NCBI RefSeq assembly: GCF_042680125.1 | Contig: NZ_JBHTNY010000044.1 | Reading direction: 5' to 3' (one strand) | DNA length: 61,725 nucleotides | From: Robinsoniella peoriensis | Lineage (GTDB): Bacteria; Bacillota; Clostridia; Lachnospirales; Lachnospiraceae | Shown here: piece after piece, positions 1 through 7,934 of the stretch | Position numbering within the stretch: the stretch's first letter is position 1 | How the letters are laid out: the number at the start of each line of letters is the position of its first letter | Translations under genes and position numbers: made by a program | The notes under the pieces: model-generated | The model's input: only the letters and a program-made list of their open reading frames with translations | Database searches by the model: none | What the model was told of the DNA's origin: nothing

Positions 1-74
1 GAACTGGCAGACGCACAGGACTTAAAATCCTGCGGGACTAATCTCCCGTACCGGTTCGATTCCGGTCGCCGGCA
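1..74 (+). tRNA. tRNA-Leu(UAA), 5' end cut by the window edge
   Basis: The window opens inside a tRNA. The anticodon stem CAGGA/TCCTG encloses the loop CTTAAAA, giving anticodon TAA at 23-25. A long variable arm (GCGGGACTAATCTCCCGT) marks it as a class II tRNA, and the T arm and 3' acceptor strand CGCCGGC plus discriminator A end at 74. The 5' acceptor strand lies before base 1. Confidence 0.93.
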
Positions 75-96
75 TTCAGAATCATCAATTAAATAT

Positions 97-170
97 GTGC
101 GTGTAGCTCAGCTGGATAGAGCGTTTGGCTACGGACCAAAAGGCCGGGAGTTCGAATCTTCTCACGCACG
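97..170 (+). tRNA. tRNA-Arg(ACG)
   Basis: The acceptor strands GTGCGTG (97-103) and CACGCAC (163-169) pair, with discriminator G170. The anticodon stem TTTGG/CCAAA encloses CTACGGA, so the anticodon is ACG at 131-133. D and T arms are regular. It lies 22 bp after the tRNA-Leu and is probably cotranscribed with it. Confidence 0.95.
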
Positions 171-175
171 TGATT

Positions 176-216
176 GTCCTTGTAAAATGAAAATTTTGCA
201 AGGACTTATTTTTTTG
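176..216 (+). terminator. Terminator after the tRNA pair
   Basis: GTCCTTG pairs with CAAGGAC, extended by AAAAT/ATTTT around a small GAAA loop, and is followed by TTATTTTTTT. It closes the tRNA transcript. Confidence 0.85.
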
Positions 217-249
217 CTTAATTCACTAAAGAAGTGATTAGCGGAATAA

Positions 250-417
250 ATGAAAAAGTATTTGTTCGGCTATTCTTTGGATGATGTTAGAATTTCAATT
301 GTATTTTACATGGCTGAGAGGTTTACCAATGATATGGTAGACAAGCTGGCTGGGAATAATGATTTCTGGAGGCTGTCAGAAGAATTTCCAATTTTTTATT
401 TTGCAGCTGCGGCATGA
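250..417 (+). CDS. Possible 55-residue hypothetical protein
   Basis: An ATG-to-TGA frame of 55 codons lies between the tRNA terminator and the lysine riboswitch. The ribosome binding site (GCGGAATAA) is weak and I recognise no family. The product is mixed hydrophilic with an FYFAAAA end. It may be a gene remnant or chance; apart from it the stretch 217-545 shows nothing I can identify. Confidence 0.2.
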   Translation: MKKYLFGYSLDDVRISIVFYMAERFTNDMVDKLAGNNDFWRLSEEFPIFYFAAAA

Positions 418-545
418 ATTTTGATTGCTTGCGGAATGGAAGCTATCTGAAAATAAAGCAGGAATAAAACAAAATTTTAATCTTTGCTTTTTGTCGAAAA
501 AATGTTAAAATAGAAACATATAACTAGACAAGAAATAAAAATGAA

Positions 546-710
546 ATGATAGAGGTGCGATATTCATCAGTACTCCGGGACAAGTGGCAGGACAGCCGTT
601 TTGGAGAAAAGGGAAGATCGCCGAAGAGCTATATTCCGGTCCATGGAATTAGCTCTGGGACGCAGCAGAATATGTTGCGGACTGTCACTGATATGTGGAG
701 CGCTATCTGA
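546..710 (+). promoter_or_regulatory. Lysine riboswitch (L box)
   Basis: The conserved L-box blocks occur in order: GATAGAGGTGCG at 548-558, CATCAGTA, AAGGGAAGATCGCCGAAG, CTGGG, ACTGTCAC, and TGTGGAGCGCTATC at the 3' end. The first and last blocks pair as P1 (GATAG with CTATC). The aptamer senses lysine and normally turns off the downstream gene when lysine is plentiful. It sits directly before a terminator and an NhaC-family transporter gene, which fits a lysine uptake gene. Confidence 0.95.
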
Positions 711-739
711 AGTGGTATAGGGAAATCTGACCTTAAATG

Positions 740-787
740 ACCATGAATGTATGTCCCCACGGAGACTTTCATTCATGGTTTTTTCTT
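740..787 (+). terminator. Riboswitch-controlled terminator
   Basis: ACCATGAATG at 740-749 pairs with CATTCATGGT at 770-779, followed by a T tract to 787. It lies 30 bp after the L-box aptamer and before the transporter start, so it is the expression platform that stops transcription when lysine is bound. It also shows that in-frame ATG codons inside the hairpin are not the real start of the next gene. Confidence 0.9.
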
Positions 788-810
788 GGAGGGAAAGAGA
801 GGATATAGGA

Positions 811-2433
811 ATGAGGATTTCAAAACGAAGGTTGTTTATGGGTATCAGCATGTTACTGATATTCACGGCATTGCTTCCCATGACGGTTCTGGCTGCAGAA
901 GAAGGAGCAGCGAAGCCCGCCATGTATGCAACTTTTTGGGCGTTGATACCACCGGTAGTAGCAATTGTTCTGGCATTGATTACTAAGGAAGTTTACAGTT
1001 CATTATTTTTAGGTATTTTGGTTGGAGGACTGTTCTTTTCCGGATTTGGATTTGAAGGGACTGTGACACACATTTTTAATGATGGATTCATCAAAGTGTT
1101 ATCGGATAGCTATAATGTGGGAATTTTGGTGTTCCTGGTTATTCTGGGATGTATGGTCAGTCTGATGAACAGAGCCGGAGGCTCGGCTGCGTTTGGAAGA
1201 TGGGCTGGTAAGAAAATAAAGACGAGAGTTGGTGCCCAGCTAGCAACAATTGTTTTAGGGGTATTAATTTTTATTGATGATTATTTTAACTGTCTGACAG
1301 TAGGCAGTGTAATGCGTCCGGTTACTGACCAGCATCAGGTGTCCAGGGCAAAGCTGGCGTATCTGATTGATGCTACGGCAGCACCGATATGTATCATCGC
1401 ACCTATTTCATCCTGGGCAGCTGCTGTTACAGGTTTTGTGGAAGGTGAAGATGGGTTTTCTATCTTTATCAGAGCAATTCCATATAACTTTTATGCTTTG
1501 CTGACGATTGTTATGATGGTGGGACTTGTATTGCTGAAAGTAGATTTTGGGTCTATGGCGGTTCATGAAAAAAATGCACGGAAAGGTGATCTTTTTTCAA
1601 CAGGAGACAAAATAGGAAATTTTGATGAAGATGATATTTCCAATCCCCATGGAAGCGTTCTGGATTTAATGATTCCTATATTATCTTTAATTGTTTGCTG
1701 TGTAATTGGTATGATTTATACAGGCGGATTTTTCGCAGGAAAAGATTTTATTACTGCATTCTCTAATAGCGATGCTTCTGTAGGGCTTGCTCTTGGCAGT
1801 TTTTTTGGAATGGTGATTACAATAATACTATATAATATTAGAAAAGTATTGAATTTCAATGATTGTATGGCATGTCTGCCGGATGGATTCAAAGCAATGG
1901 TACCGGCTATTTTAATACTTACCTTTGCATGGACTCTAAAAGCCATGACAGACAGCCTGGGAGCAGCAGATTTTGTGGCAGGAGCTATGGCGCAGTGTGC
2001 AGGAGACTTAATGAAGTTTCTGCCGGCAATCATTTTCCTGGTTGGATGCGGGCTGGCCTTTGCAACCGGTACGTCCTGGGGTACATTTGGTATTCTGATC
2101 CCTATTGTGGTTGCAGTATTTGAAAAATCTAATCCGGAATTAATGATTATTTCTATTTCAGCATGTATGGCGGGGGCAGTTTGCGGAGATCATTGCTCTC
2201 CGATTTCGGATACGACGATTATGGCATCGGCAGGGGCGAGATGTAACCATGTGAATCATGTGACAACACAGCTTCCCTATGCGGTTACGGCAGCCGTTGT
2301 ATCCTTCCTGACCTATATATTAGCGGGATTTGTACAAAGTGCCTGGATTGCACTTCCTTTTGGAATCGTGCTTATGCTTGTTGTTTTGGTATTTGCAAGG
2401 ATGGTTTCCCAAAATCAGCAGGAAACGTTGTAA
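811..2433 (+). CDS. lysW: NhaC-family transporter, likely lysine permease LysW
   Basis: A membrane protein of 540 residues with about a dozen hydrophobic segments, of the NhaC Na+/H+ antiporter superfamily. Family-like stretches include LIFIDDYFNCLTVGSVMRP near residues 150-170 and AGAVCGDHCSPISDTTIMAS near 455-475. NhaC-family proteins under lysine riboswitches have been named LysW and proposed as lysine transporters, so the upstream L box points to lysine as the substrate. The start is set at ATG 811 after GAGAGGATATAGGA; an earlier in-frame ATG at 751 lies inside the terminator hairpin. The first 30 residues resemble a signal peptide (two Arg pairs, hydrophobic core, VLAA), which is unusual but seen in clostridial members. 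The substrate is inferred from the riboswitch, not from the protein. Confidence 0.88.
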   Translation: MRISKRRLFMGISMLLIFTALLPMTVLAAEEGAAKPAMYATFWALIPPVVAIVLALITKEVYSSLFLGILVGGLFFSGFGFEGTVTHIFNDGFIKVLSDSYNVGILVFLVILGCMVSLMNRAGGSAAFGRWAGKKIKTRVGAQLATIVLGVLIFIDDYFNCLTVGSVMRPVTDQHQVSRAKLAYLIDATAAPICIIAPISSWAAAVTGFVEGEDGFSIFIRAIPYNFYALLTIVMMVGLVLLKVDFGSMAVHEKNARKGDLFSTGDKIGNFDEDDISNPHGSVLDLMIPILSLIVCCVIGMIYTGGFFAGKDFITAFSNSDASVGLALGSFFGMVITIILYNIRKVLNFNDCMACLPDGFKAMVPAILILTFAWTLKAMTDSLGAADFVAGAMAQCAGDLMKFLPAIIFLVGCGLAFATGTSWGTFGILIPIVVAVFEKSNPELMIISISACMAGAVCGDHCSPISDTTIMASAGARCNHVNHVTTQLPYAVTAAVVSFLTYILAGFVQSAWIALPFGIVLMLVVLVFARMVSQNQQETL

Positions 2434-2609
2434 GAGAATCGGAAAAGTGTAAATGTAAATAAATTGAAATGAAGAGCAGGTCGTTGTAAAATGATTCTTT
2501 ATCTGACATGGATTGGGAAATATAATCCCATGGTAATTAGTTCGTATGTCAGTGTTTGGAATGAATTTGCAGCGGCCTTTTTATAAGAACATACATACGG
2601 AAAAATAGC

Positions 2610-2638
2610 TTGCGTTTAAGGATGGATTTTTGTATAAT
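2610..2638 (+). promoter_or_regulatory. Candidate promoter in the 2434-2867 gap
   Basis: TTGCGT at 2610-2615 and TATAAT at 2633-2638 are 17 bp apart. The transcript would begin just before the inverted-repeat element at 2651, making that element the 5' leader of the hydrolase gene at 2868. The rest of the gap holds only an unassigned hairpin around 2510-2560 (CTGACAT/ATGTCAG with inner TTGGG/TCCCA). Confidence 0.55.
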
Positions 2639-2650
2639 TACGCAAGTAGG

Positions 2651-2818
2651 CCTGGAACGTGTTTGAAAATTCATTTCCGCCATCTGCACGCCCCACTTTG
2701 CAGCATATTTGCCCCGGATTCAGGTTACGTAGTCCGCTACGCGCCCTTCATCCGGGACAAATCTTCTACAAACTGTTACGCACAGCTGCCAGAAAGCAAT
2801 TTTCAAACACGTTCCAGG
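2651..2818 (+). repeat. MITE-like inverted-repeat element, copy A (168 bp)
   Basis: Perfect 21-bp terminal inverted repeats flank the element: CCTGGAACGTGTTTGAAAATT at 2651-2671 and its reverse complement at 2798-2818 (first 20 bases CCTGGAACGTGTTTGAAAAT). Inside is a nested hairpin, CCCCGGAT with ATCCGGG around CGTAG-TCCG-CTACG. It carries no ORF of note. Near-identical sequence recurs at 23178-23343 and a shortened form at 18108-18171, so this is a mobile or formerly mobile non-autonomous family. Strand is nominal because the element is nearly symmetrical. Confidence 0.85.
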
Positions 2819-2867
2819 GGAAAACTTAAGATTTACAAGACAAATGAGGAAAGTTGAGAAGAACCGT

Positions 2868-3494
2868 ATGACAGGAAAAACACATGTGGCAATAGGAACA
2901 GCGGCGGCATTATTGATTGGACAGCCGGAAAATATCAGAGAGGTTGTGTTGTGTATCGGGACGGCATCTGTAGGCTCTGTAATCAGTGACATAGACGTAA
3001 GCACTTCGGAAGCCAGAAGAGATGTAAACAAAGTAATTGCAATTACGCTGTTAGCGGTTATCGCCACTGTTTTTATGGAATATCAGTGGAAACTTGGGAT
3101 AACAGCGAGTTTTATGCGTAACAGTAACCTGGTGAGACTGGTGATGGGTATGACTGCTTTTCTGGGGGTATGTATCTTTGGTAAGAGCAGGCCTCACAGA
3201 TCTTTTATGCATTCGTTACCGGCGGTTGGGATTTTGAGCTTTATTTTATATATTATCTATCCCATTCTGGTTCCCTATTTTATCATTTCTATGCTTTCAC
3301 ATATCGCTGCAGATATTTTTAATTATAAGAATGTTCGTCTGCTTTACCCTCTCAAATGGGGAATCAGTCTGGATCTCTGCCGGGCTGATGGCTTGATCAG
3401 TAAGGTTTTATGCGGTGCAGGGAGTTTACTTACATTTTTTTATGTAGGGGTGTTTCTTTGGAGAACCGGAATGAATTTTCTGGGTGGGATGTAA
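2868..3494 (+). CDS. Membrane-bound metal-dependent hydrolase (YdjM/DUF457 type)
   Basis: A protein of 208 residues with several membrane segments. It shows the family's His/Asp pattern: TGKTHVAIG at the N terminus, SDIDVS near residue 48, RPHRSFMHS near 115, and SHIAADIFN near 150. These residues probably bind a metal at the membrane face; the substrate in this family is not established. ATG 2868 is chosen because family members begin MTGKTH and GAGAAG precedes it; ATG 2844 would add eight residues. An inverted-repeat element forms its leader. Confidence 0.8.
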   Translation: MTGKTHVAIGTAAALLIGQPENIREVVLCIGTASVGSVISDIDVSTSEARRDVNKVIAITLLAVIATVFMEYQWKLGITASFMRNSNLVRLVMGMTAFLGVCIFGKSRPHRSFMHSLPAVGILSFILYIIYPILVPYFIISMLSHIAADIFNYKNVRLLYPLKWGISLDLCRADGLISKVLCGAGSLLTFFYVGVFLWRTGMNFLGGM

Positions 3495-3588
3495 GACGGA
3501 TGGAATTTAACCGATTTCAGGAATAAACAGGCTAACATGTCCATACATTAAAGTATGAGAGTTTATAGCCCGTGAAAATCAGGCGGAA

Positions 3589-3617
3589 AAGTGTGAAAGG
3601 AAACTGTTTACACACTG
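3589..3617 (+). repeat. First-hairpin copy of the two-hairpin leader repeat
   Basis: AGTGTG at 3590-3595 pairs with CACACT at 3611-3616 around GAAAGGAAACTGTTTA. It matches the first hairpin of the units found between eut genes (for example 16570-16600) almost base for base, but lacks the second hairpin. It lies 44 bp before the oxidoreductase start. Confidence 0.6.
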
Positions 3618-3660
3618 CATGGAAAAAGTTAGGTTCATCAGAAGAATGGAGGCAGACAAC

Positions 3661-4950
3661 ATGAGTATAGAAGTGGTAATAGCAGGAGGAGGCTGGGCGG
3701 GATGCGCCGCGGCATATGGGGCAGTCTTGCAGGGCGCAAAGGTTACGCTGCTGGAAAAAACGGATATGCTGCTTGGTACAGGACTGGTTGGCGGAATTAT
3801 GAGAAATAACGGACGGTACACGGTAACGGAAGAAATGATCGCTCTGGGCGGAGGAGAGATTTTTCGGATTATTGATGAAAACGTAAGGCATAAGAATGTT
3901 GAGTTTCCCGGTCATGAGCATGCTTCTTTATATGATGTTGGTAAAATATCCGGAGTTATCTACCGGTTTTTAAAAAAGATAGGAACGAAAATTGAATTTC
4001 AGGCGCGTATGTCTAAAGTGCAGATGGATGGGAAACGGATCTTAAATGTACAGACGGATGATGGCAGAAAGTTTGGCGGCGAGATGTTCATTGATGCTAC
4101 CGGGAGTGCGGGGCCTATGAATAATTGCAGAAAGTTTGGTAACGGATGTGCCATGTGCATTCTCAGATGCCCCAGTTTTGGCGGCAGAATCAGTCTGACG
4201 GGAGAGGCGGGGATTCCGGAGATACAGGGAAAGCGGGCAAATGGAAAATTAGGTGCAATGAGTGGTTCCTGTAAGCTTTTTAAAGAGTCTCTCTCCGGAG
4301 AAATCATTGACCAGTTAGAAGAAAAAGGAGTGGCAGTAATACCTTTACCAGAGGATCTGAGGGAAAATCATTTGTCTGAGAAGGCTTGCCAGCAGTATGC
4401 ACTTGATGATTTTACGGAAAATATTATTTTATTGGATACAGGGCATGCCAAGTTGATGACGTCTTATTTTCCAATTGATAAACTCAGGCGGATTCCGGGA
4501 TTTGAAGATGCCAGGTATGAAGATCCCTATGCGGGCGGCAAGGGGAATTCCATCCGATATATGGCAATGTCGCCGCGGGACAACAGTCTGAAAGTAGAGG
4601 GAGCAGAGAATTTATATTGTGCAGGCGAAAAGGCAGGGCTGCTGGTTGGTCATACAGAGGCAATTGTGACGGGGATTCTGGCCGGGTATAACAGTGTAAG
4701 AGAAGCATCAGGCCTGGAGACTTTAATTTTGCCGGAGAGTCTGGCGGTTGGTGACATGATTGCATTTGTAAAAAAAGAAATGGGGACGGAAGAAGGAATA
4801 GAACGAAAATATACCTTTTCCGGCTCTGTTTATTTTAAACGGATGAAAGATAGAGGCTTGTATCTGATGGATATAAATAAAATTAAAAAGAAAGTTGAGA
4901 TGGTAGGATTAAAGGGAGTGTTTTCCAACAGGGTAGTTCACGACTTGTAA
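3661..4950 (+). CDS. FAD-dependent oxidoreductase
   Basis: A soluble 429-residue flavoprotein. The N terminus holds a Rossmann FAD-binding motif (VIAGGGWAGCAAAYGA, residues 5-20) and LLEK at the end of the second strand. A second FAD-contact segment, NLYCAGEKAGLLVGHTEA, lies near 320. A cysteine cluster (GNGCAMCILRCPSFGG, near 160) may be redox-active or bind a cofactor. The fold resembles the GidA/TrmFO-type FAD oxidoreductases, but the substrate is unknown. ATG 3661 is chosen for the GGAGG seven bases upstream; ATG 3619 lacks a site. Followed by a strong bidirectional terminator. Confidence 0.78.
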   Translation: MSIEVVIAGGGWAGCAAAYGAVLQGAKVTLLEKTDMLLGTGLVGGIMRNNGRYTVTEEMIALGGGEIFRIIDENVRHKNVEFPGHEHASLYDVGKISGVIYRFLKKIGTKIEFQARMSKVQMDGKRILNVQTDDGRKFGGEMFIDATGSAGPMNNCRKFGNGCAMCILRCPSFGGRISLTGEAGIPEIQGKRANGKLGAMSGSCKLFKESLSGEIIDQLEEKGVAVIPLPEDLRENHLSEKACQQYALDDFTENIILLDTGHAKLMTSYFPIDKLRRIPGFEDARYEDPYAGGKGNSIRYMAMSPRDNSLKVEGAENLYCAGEKAGLLVGHTEAIVTGILAGYNSVREASGLETLILPESLAVGDMIAFVKKEMGTEEGIERKYTFSGSVYFKRMKDRGLYLMDINKIKKKVEMVGLKGVFSNRVVHDL

Positions 4951-4994
4951 TGTGATACCGGAAAAGTCTTCCGGTGACTGCTGTTCCAGACCAA

Positions 4995-5041
4995 AAATGC
5001 CATGACAAAAAGCACTTCGGGAGCTTTTTGCCATGGCATTT
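4995..5041. terminator. Bidirectional terminator
   Basis: AAATGCCATG and CAAAAAGC pair with GCTTTTTG and CATGGCATTT around ACTTCGGGA. It separates the rightward oxidoreductase from the leftward LacI-type gene and can serve both. Confidence 0.85.
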
Positions 5042-5112
5042 ATAGTTAAATGAATTGTTATTTCAGGGTAAAGCCTTTTTCCCTGTCTGAAAAGTACTAC
5101 TTATACGTTTGA

Positions 5113-6132
5113 TTACTTCACATGTGATGTGGAATTACGCAGATACAATTCAGGCTGTACGAATAAATGAGCAGCGCTGGTACTTTTCTGTTTTATCAGA
5201 TAGGTAAGATGTTCTATGCTTCTTTCCGCAATTTTGAGAACGGGCTGTATAACAGTGGTTAGCCTGGGACGGCAATAATTGCCTTCAGGAATTCCGTCAA
5301 AGCCAATTACGGAATATTGCTGAGGAACTTTATATCCATGATCGGTCAGATAATTAATAATAGCAATGCCAAGAATATCTGTCTGAGCAAAAAATGCAGT
5401 GCAGTCACACAGCTGGTTCCAACTGCTTTGCATGTTTTGGTATCCGTCATCGTAAGTTAGTCCTGTTTGAATTATCCAATCAGGATTGCATTCAAGATTG
5501 TTATTTACGAGTGCAGTACAATATCCTTCTGTTCGTTCTTTGAAATCACTTCCGGCAGAGGTAAAGGTACCGATACGCTGATGCCCTAATGCCAATAAGT
5601 GATTAGTGGCGATGAAACCGCCGGTAAAGTGGTCAACATCAATTATATTTAAACTTTTTTTCATAGGACGTGAAAAATACTGGGTGTAAATATGAGGAAT
5701 ATTTAAATGGCTTAAATAATCTTCCAGTGCAGAGTGATAGTTGCCATTAATAATAACAATGCCTTTAATATCGGCTGTTTCAATGATTGATTGAATGTAA
5801 TTAAAGGAATGGTCACTTGCATCGTAGGATGAGATTACGCAGTAGTAATTTTGTTTTTCAATTTGCCTGATAACCTCATTAGACAAATATTCCAGATAGA
5901 GGTCAAGGGGGGAATTCATTTTGTCAGCGCCCAGAATAATAGCAATTCCCCCATTGTTCCCGGAAATATTAGATATGCCGGCCCTTTTTTTTATTGTGTA
6001 TCCGTGCTGTGCTGCTAATTCCTGAACCTTAATCCTGGTTTCCAAAGAGATTCGTGAAGAATTCTGAAGGCTTCTTGATACCGTTGATTGACTTACGCCG
6101 GCTAACCGGGCAAGTTCTTGGGTTGTAATCAT
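5113..6132 (-). CDS. LacI-family transcriptional regulator
   Basis: A 339-residue repressor. Residues 1-55 form the LacI helix-turn-helix (TTQELARLAGVSQSTVSRSL and the RIKVQELAAQHGY hinge), and the rest is a periplasmic-binding-protein-like sensor ending in the VIGFDGIPE and TTVIQP region typical of the family. ATG at 6132 follows TAGGAG eight bases upstream; an ATG at 6153 has no site. It is divergent from the sugar ABC operon at 6784 and probably controls it in response to the transported sugar or a derivative. Confidence 0.88.
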   Translation of the reverse strand: MITTQELARLAGVSQSTVSRSLQNSSRISLETRIKVQELAAQHGYTIKKRAGISNISGNNGGIAIILGADKMNSPLDLYLEYLSNEVIRQIEKQNYYCVISSYDASDHSFNYIQSIIETADIKGIVIINGNYHSALEDYLSHLNIPHIYTQYFSRPMKKSLNIIDVDHFTGGFIATNHLLALGHQRIGTFTSAGSDFKERTEGYCTALVNNNLECNPDWIIQTGLTYDDGYQNMQSSWNQLCDCTAFFAQTDILGIAIINYLTDHGYKVPQQYSVIGFDGIPEGNYCRPRLTTVIQPVLKIAERSIEHLTYLIKQKSTSAAHLFVQPELYLRNSTSHVK

Positions 6133-6469
6133 ATATACGTCTCCTATAAACAATGAGTCGGGGATATCATACCGTTTATTTAAAAACAGATGATTTTTAG
6201 TAGAGAATTTGCAGATTATTATCCGACTCTCTGTATTTTAACTATATTGAAGAATAATACATTTTTAAGTTTAAGTCAACTAAAATGTGAATAATCACGA
6301 CAAACGTATGAATAATCTTTCTTATAAATTACACGCCGGACTTTCTGTTCCTGACGTGCTTCTTAGATATATTACATCTATGGAATCAATTCTTTCATAT
6401 TTAACCTTTTCTTCCGTGTAAGCTCACCCCGTATTTTTGAAACAAATTCCTCACAAAGTAATTCAGAAA

Positions 6470-6709
6470 TGTGCATAATTCCATATGCATAATATGCAAA
6501 TATGTGCATACAGAGTGGAAGGAGAAATAGAGAGGATGCACAACATAGGATCAAAACTGGACAATATGCACACAAAAATTTGGAAAAAACTTATTGACTT
6601 AACCAAAATGTAGTGTTATAATCTGGATAAATACAAAAAAATATAATGTTTTGCATATATTTTGAGCGTTTTTTGAAAATGACTTGTGCATATTATGCTC
6701 ATGCATATT
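6470..6709 (+). promoter_or_regulatory. Promoter and repeated TGTGCATA sites of the ABC operon
   Basis: A near-perfect sigma-A promoter is present: TTGACT at 6594-6599, a 17-bp spacer, TATAAT at 6617-6622. Four octamers TGTGCATA surround it, at 6470-6477, 6503-6510, 6565-6572 (inverted) and 6685-6692, the last extended by ATGCTCATGCATA. These are candidate operators for the divergent LacI regulator or another sugar regulator. The remaining 6133-6469 part is AT-rich and shows no gene or clear leftward promoter. Confidence 0.65.
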
Positions 6710-6783
6710 AACGGGGTTTTGTAAGGGACATAATGCCATACGGCAAAAAAATAAACTATATAAAAAATAAGGAGGATTTTTGT

Positions 6784-7893
6784 ATGAAGAAAAAAATTTT
6801 AAGTATCTTTATGGTGGGGCTTATGGGATTATCCCTTACTGCTTGTGGTGGTACTACTGCAGCTAACAACAATGAAACGACTAACAAGAATGAAACAACT
6901 AACAACAATGAAACAGCTGACAACAAAGGGGCAGCTGGCAACAATGAGACGGCTGCTGGCAGTGATCTTGCCGGAAGTGAAAATGTATCATCGGCAACCG
7001 GTGATAAACTTAACATTAGCGTAATCCTGAAAACTACCGCTTCTGAGTATTGGGGATACGTATTAGCCGGTGCCCAGGCATACAGCGATAAGAATCCGGA
7101 TGTAAATGTTGAGATCCAGGGTGCAGCGTCGGAAACTTCCTATGATGAGCAGTTGAATATTATTGAAACTAATCTGTCAGCAGGGAAATTTGATGGTTTT
7201 GTTATTGCTCCATTACAGGCGGATATGGTAATCTCCAAAATTGCGGGTGCTAAGCAGCCGATTATTTCTGTAGATACGAAAATAGAAGCCCCGGAAGTAT
7301 TATCTTTTGTAGGAACCGGTAATGAAGAAGCAGCGAAAGCAGGCGGATTGGCAGCTGTTGAGGCGGCGAAAGCGGCAGGATTTACAGAATTAAATGCCAT
7401 TGCCATTACTGGAGTTCAGGGTGATTCTACTGCAGAAGCACGTCTGACCGGCTATAAGGCAGGTATCGAAGAAGCAGGCGGTACATTTTTATCGGATGAA
7501 ATCCAATATGCAGATGCAGTTGCTGACAAGGCATTTGCTTCCATGGAAGCAATTATACAAAATCACCCGGACGGTGTTGCAATGATCGTTTGCAACAATG
7601 ATGATATGGCTATAGCAGCTGCTCGTGCAGCGAAGGGAAATGAGGCATATGCGAATACTGTTTTCTGTGGATTTGATGGTATTCAGTCTGCATGTAATGC
7701 TATTTTAGGCGGTGAAGAAACAATGTCTGTTGCACAAAATGCTTACGATATGGGATATAAGGCTGTTGAAGCTTGTGTGAAAGCAATAAATGGTGAAAAA
7801 ATAGAAGAGTTTATTGACTCTGGCAGTAAAATTGTGACAAAAGAAAATGCACAGGAACAATTGGATACTTTGAAATCTCAGCTTGGTAAATAA
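6784..7893 (+). CDS. Sugar ABC transporter substrate-binding lipoprotein
   Basis: A 369-residue extracytoplasmic binding protein. The N terminus is a lipoprotein signal peptide ending in the lipobox LTAC, with Cys as the lipid-modified residue near 20. A repetitive Asn/Glu/Thr linker (NNNETTNKNETT and similar) follows to about residue 60, then a Peripla_BP_4 sugar-binding fold like ribose, galactose or inositol binders. The start at 6784 follows AAGGAGG; 6733 lacks a site. It is first gene of an operon with an ATPase and a permease. Downstream dehydrogenases hint at an inositol-like cyclitol or a sugar acid, but the ligand is not determined. Confidence 0.9.
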   Translation: MKKKILSIFMVGLMGLSLTACGGTTAANNNETTNKNETTNNNETADNKGAAGNNETAAGSDLAGSENVSSATGDKLNISVILKTTASEYWGYVLAGAQAYSDKNPDVNVEIQGAASETSYDEQLNIIETNLSAGKFDGFVIAPLQADMVISKIAGAKQPIISVDTKIEAPEVLSFVGTGNEEAAKAGGLAAVEAAKAAGFTELNAIAITGVQGDSTAEARLTGYKAGIEEAGGTFLSDEIQYADAVADKAFASMEAIIQNHPDGVAMIVCNNDDMAIAAARAAKGNEAYANTVFCGFDGIQSACNAILGGEETMSVAQNAYDMGYKAVEACVKAINGEKIEEFIDSGSKIVTKENAQEQLDTLKSQLGK

Positions 7894-7934
7894 ATCGATC
7901 TATTGATTAAGCATGAAGAATAAGGAGGTATGCA

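Noticed and set aside
751..810. Longer N terminus of the lysine transporter from ATG 751
   Set aside because: The codon lies inside the riboswitch terminator hairpin and has no ribosome site; ATG 811 does.
2651..2818. CRISPR or tandem array
   Set aside because: Single inverted-repeat elements at separate loci, without regularly spaced spacers.
6378..6575. 65-codon minus-strand ORF in the LacI-ABC gap
   Set aside because: It covers operator-like repeats, has cysteine-rich unlikely text and no ribosome site.
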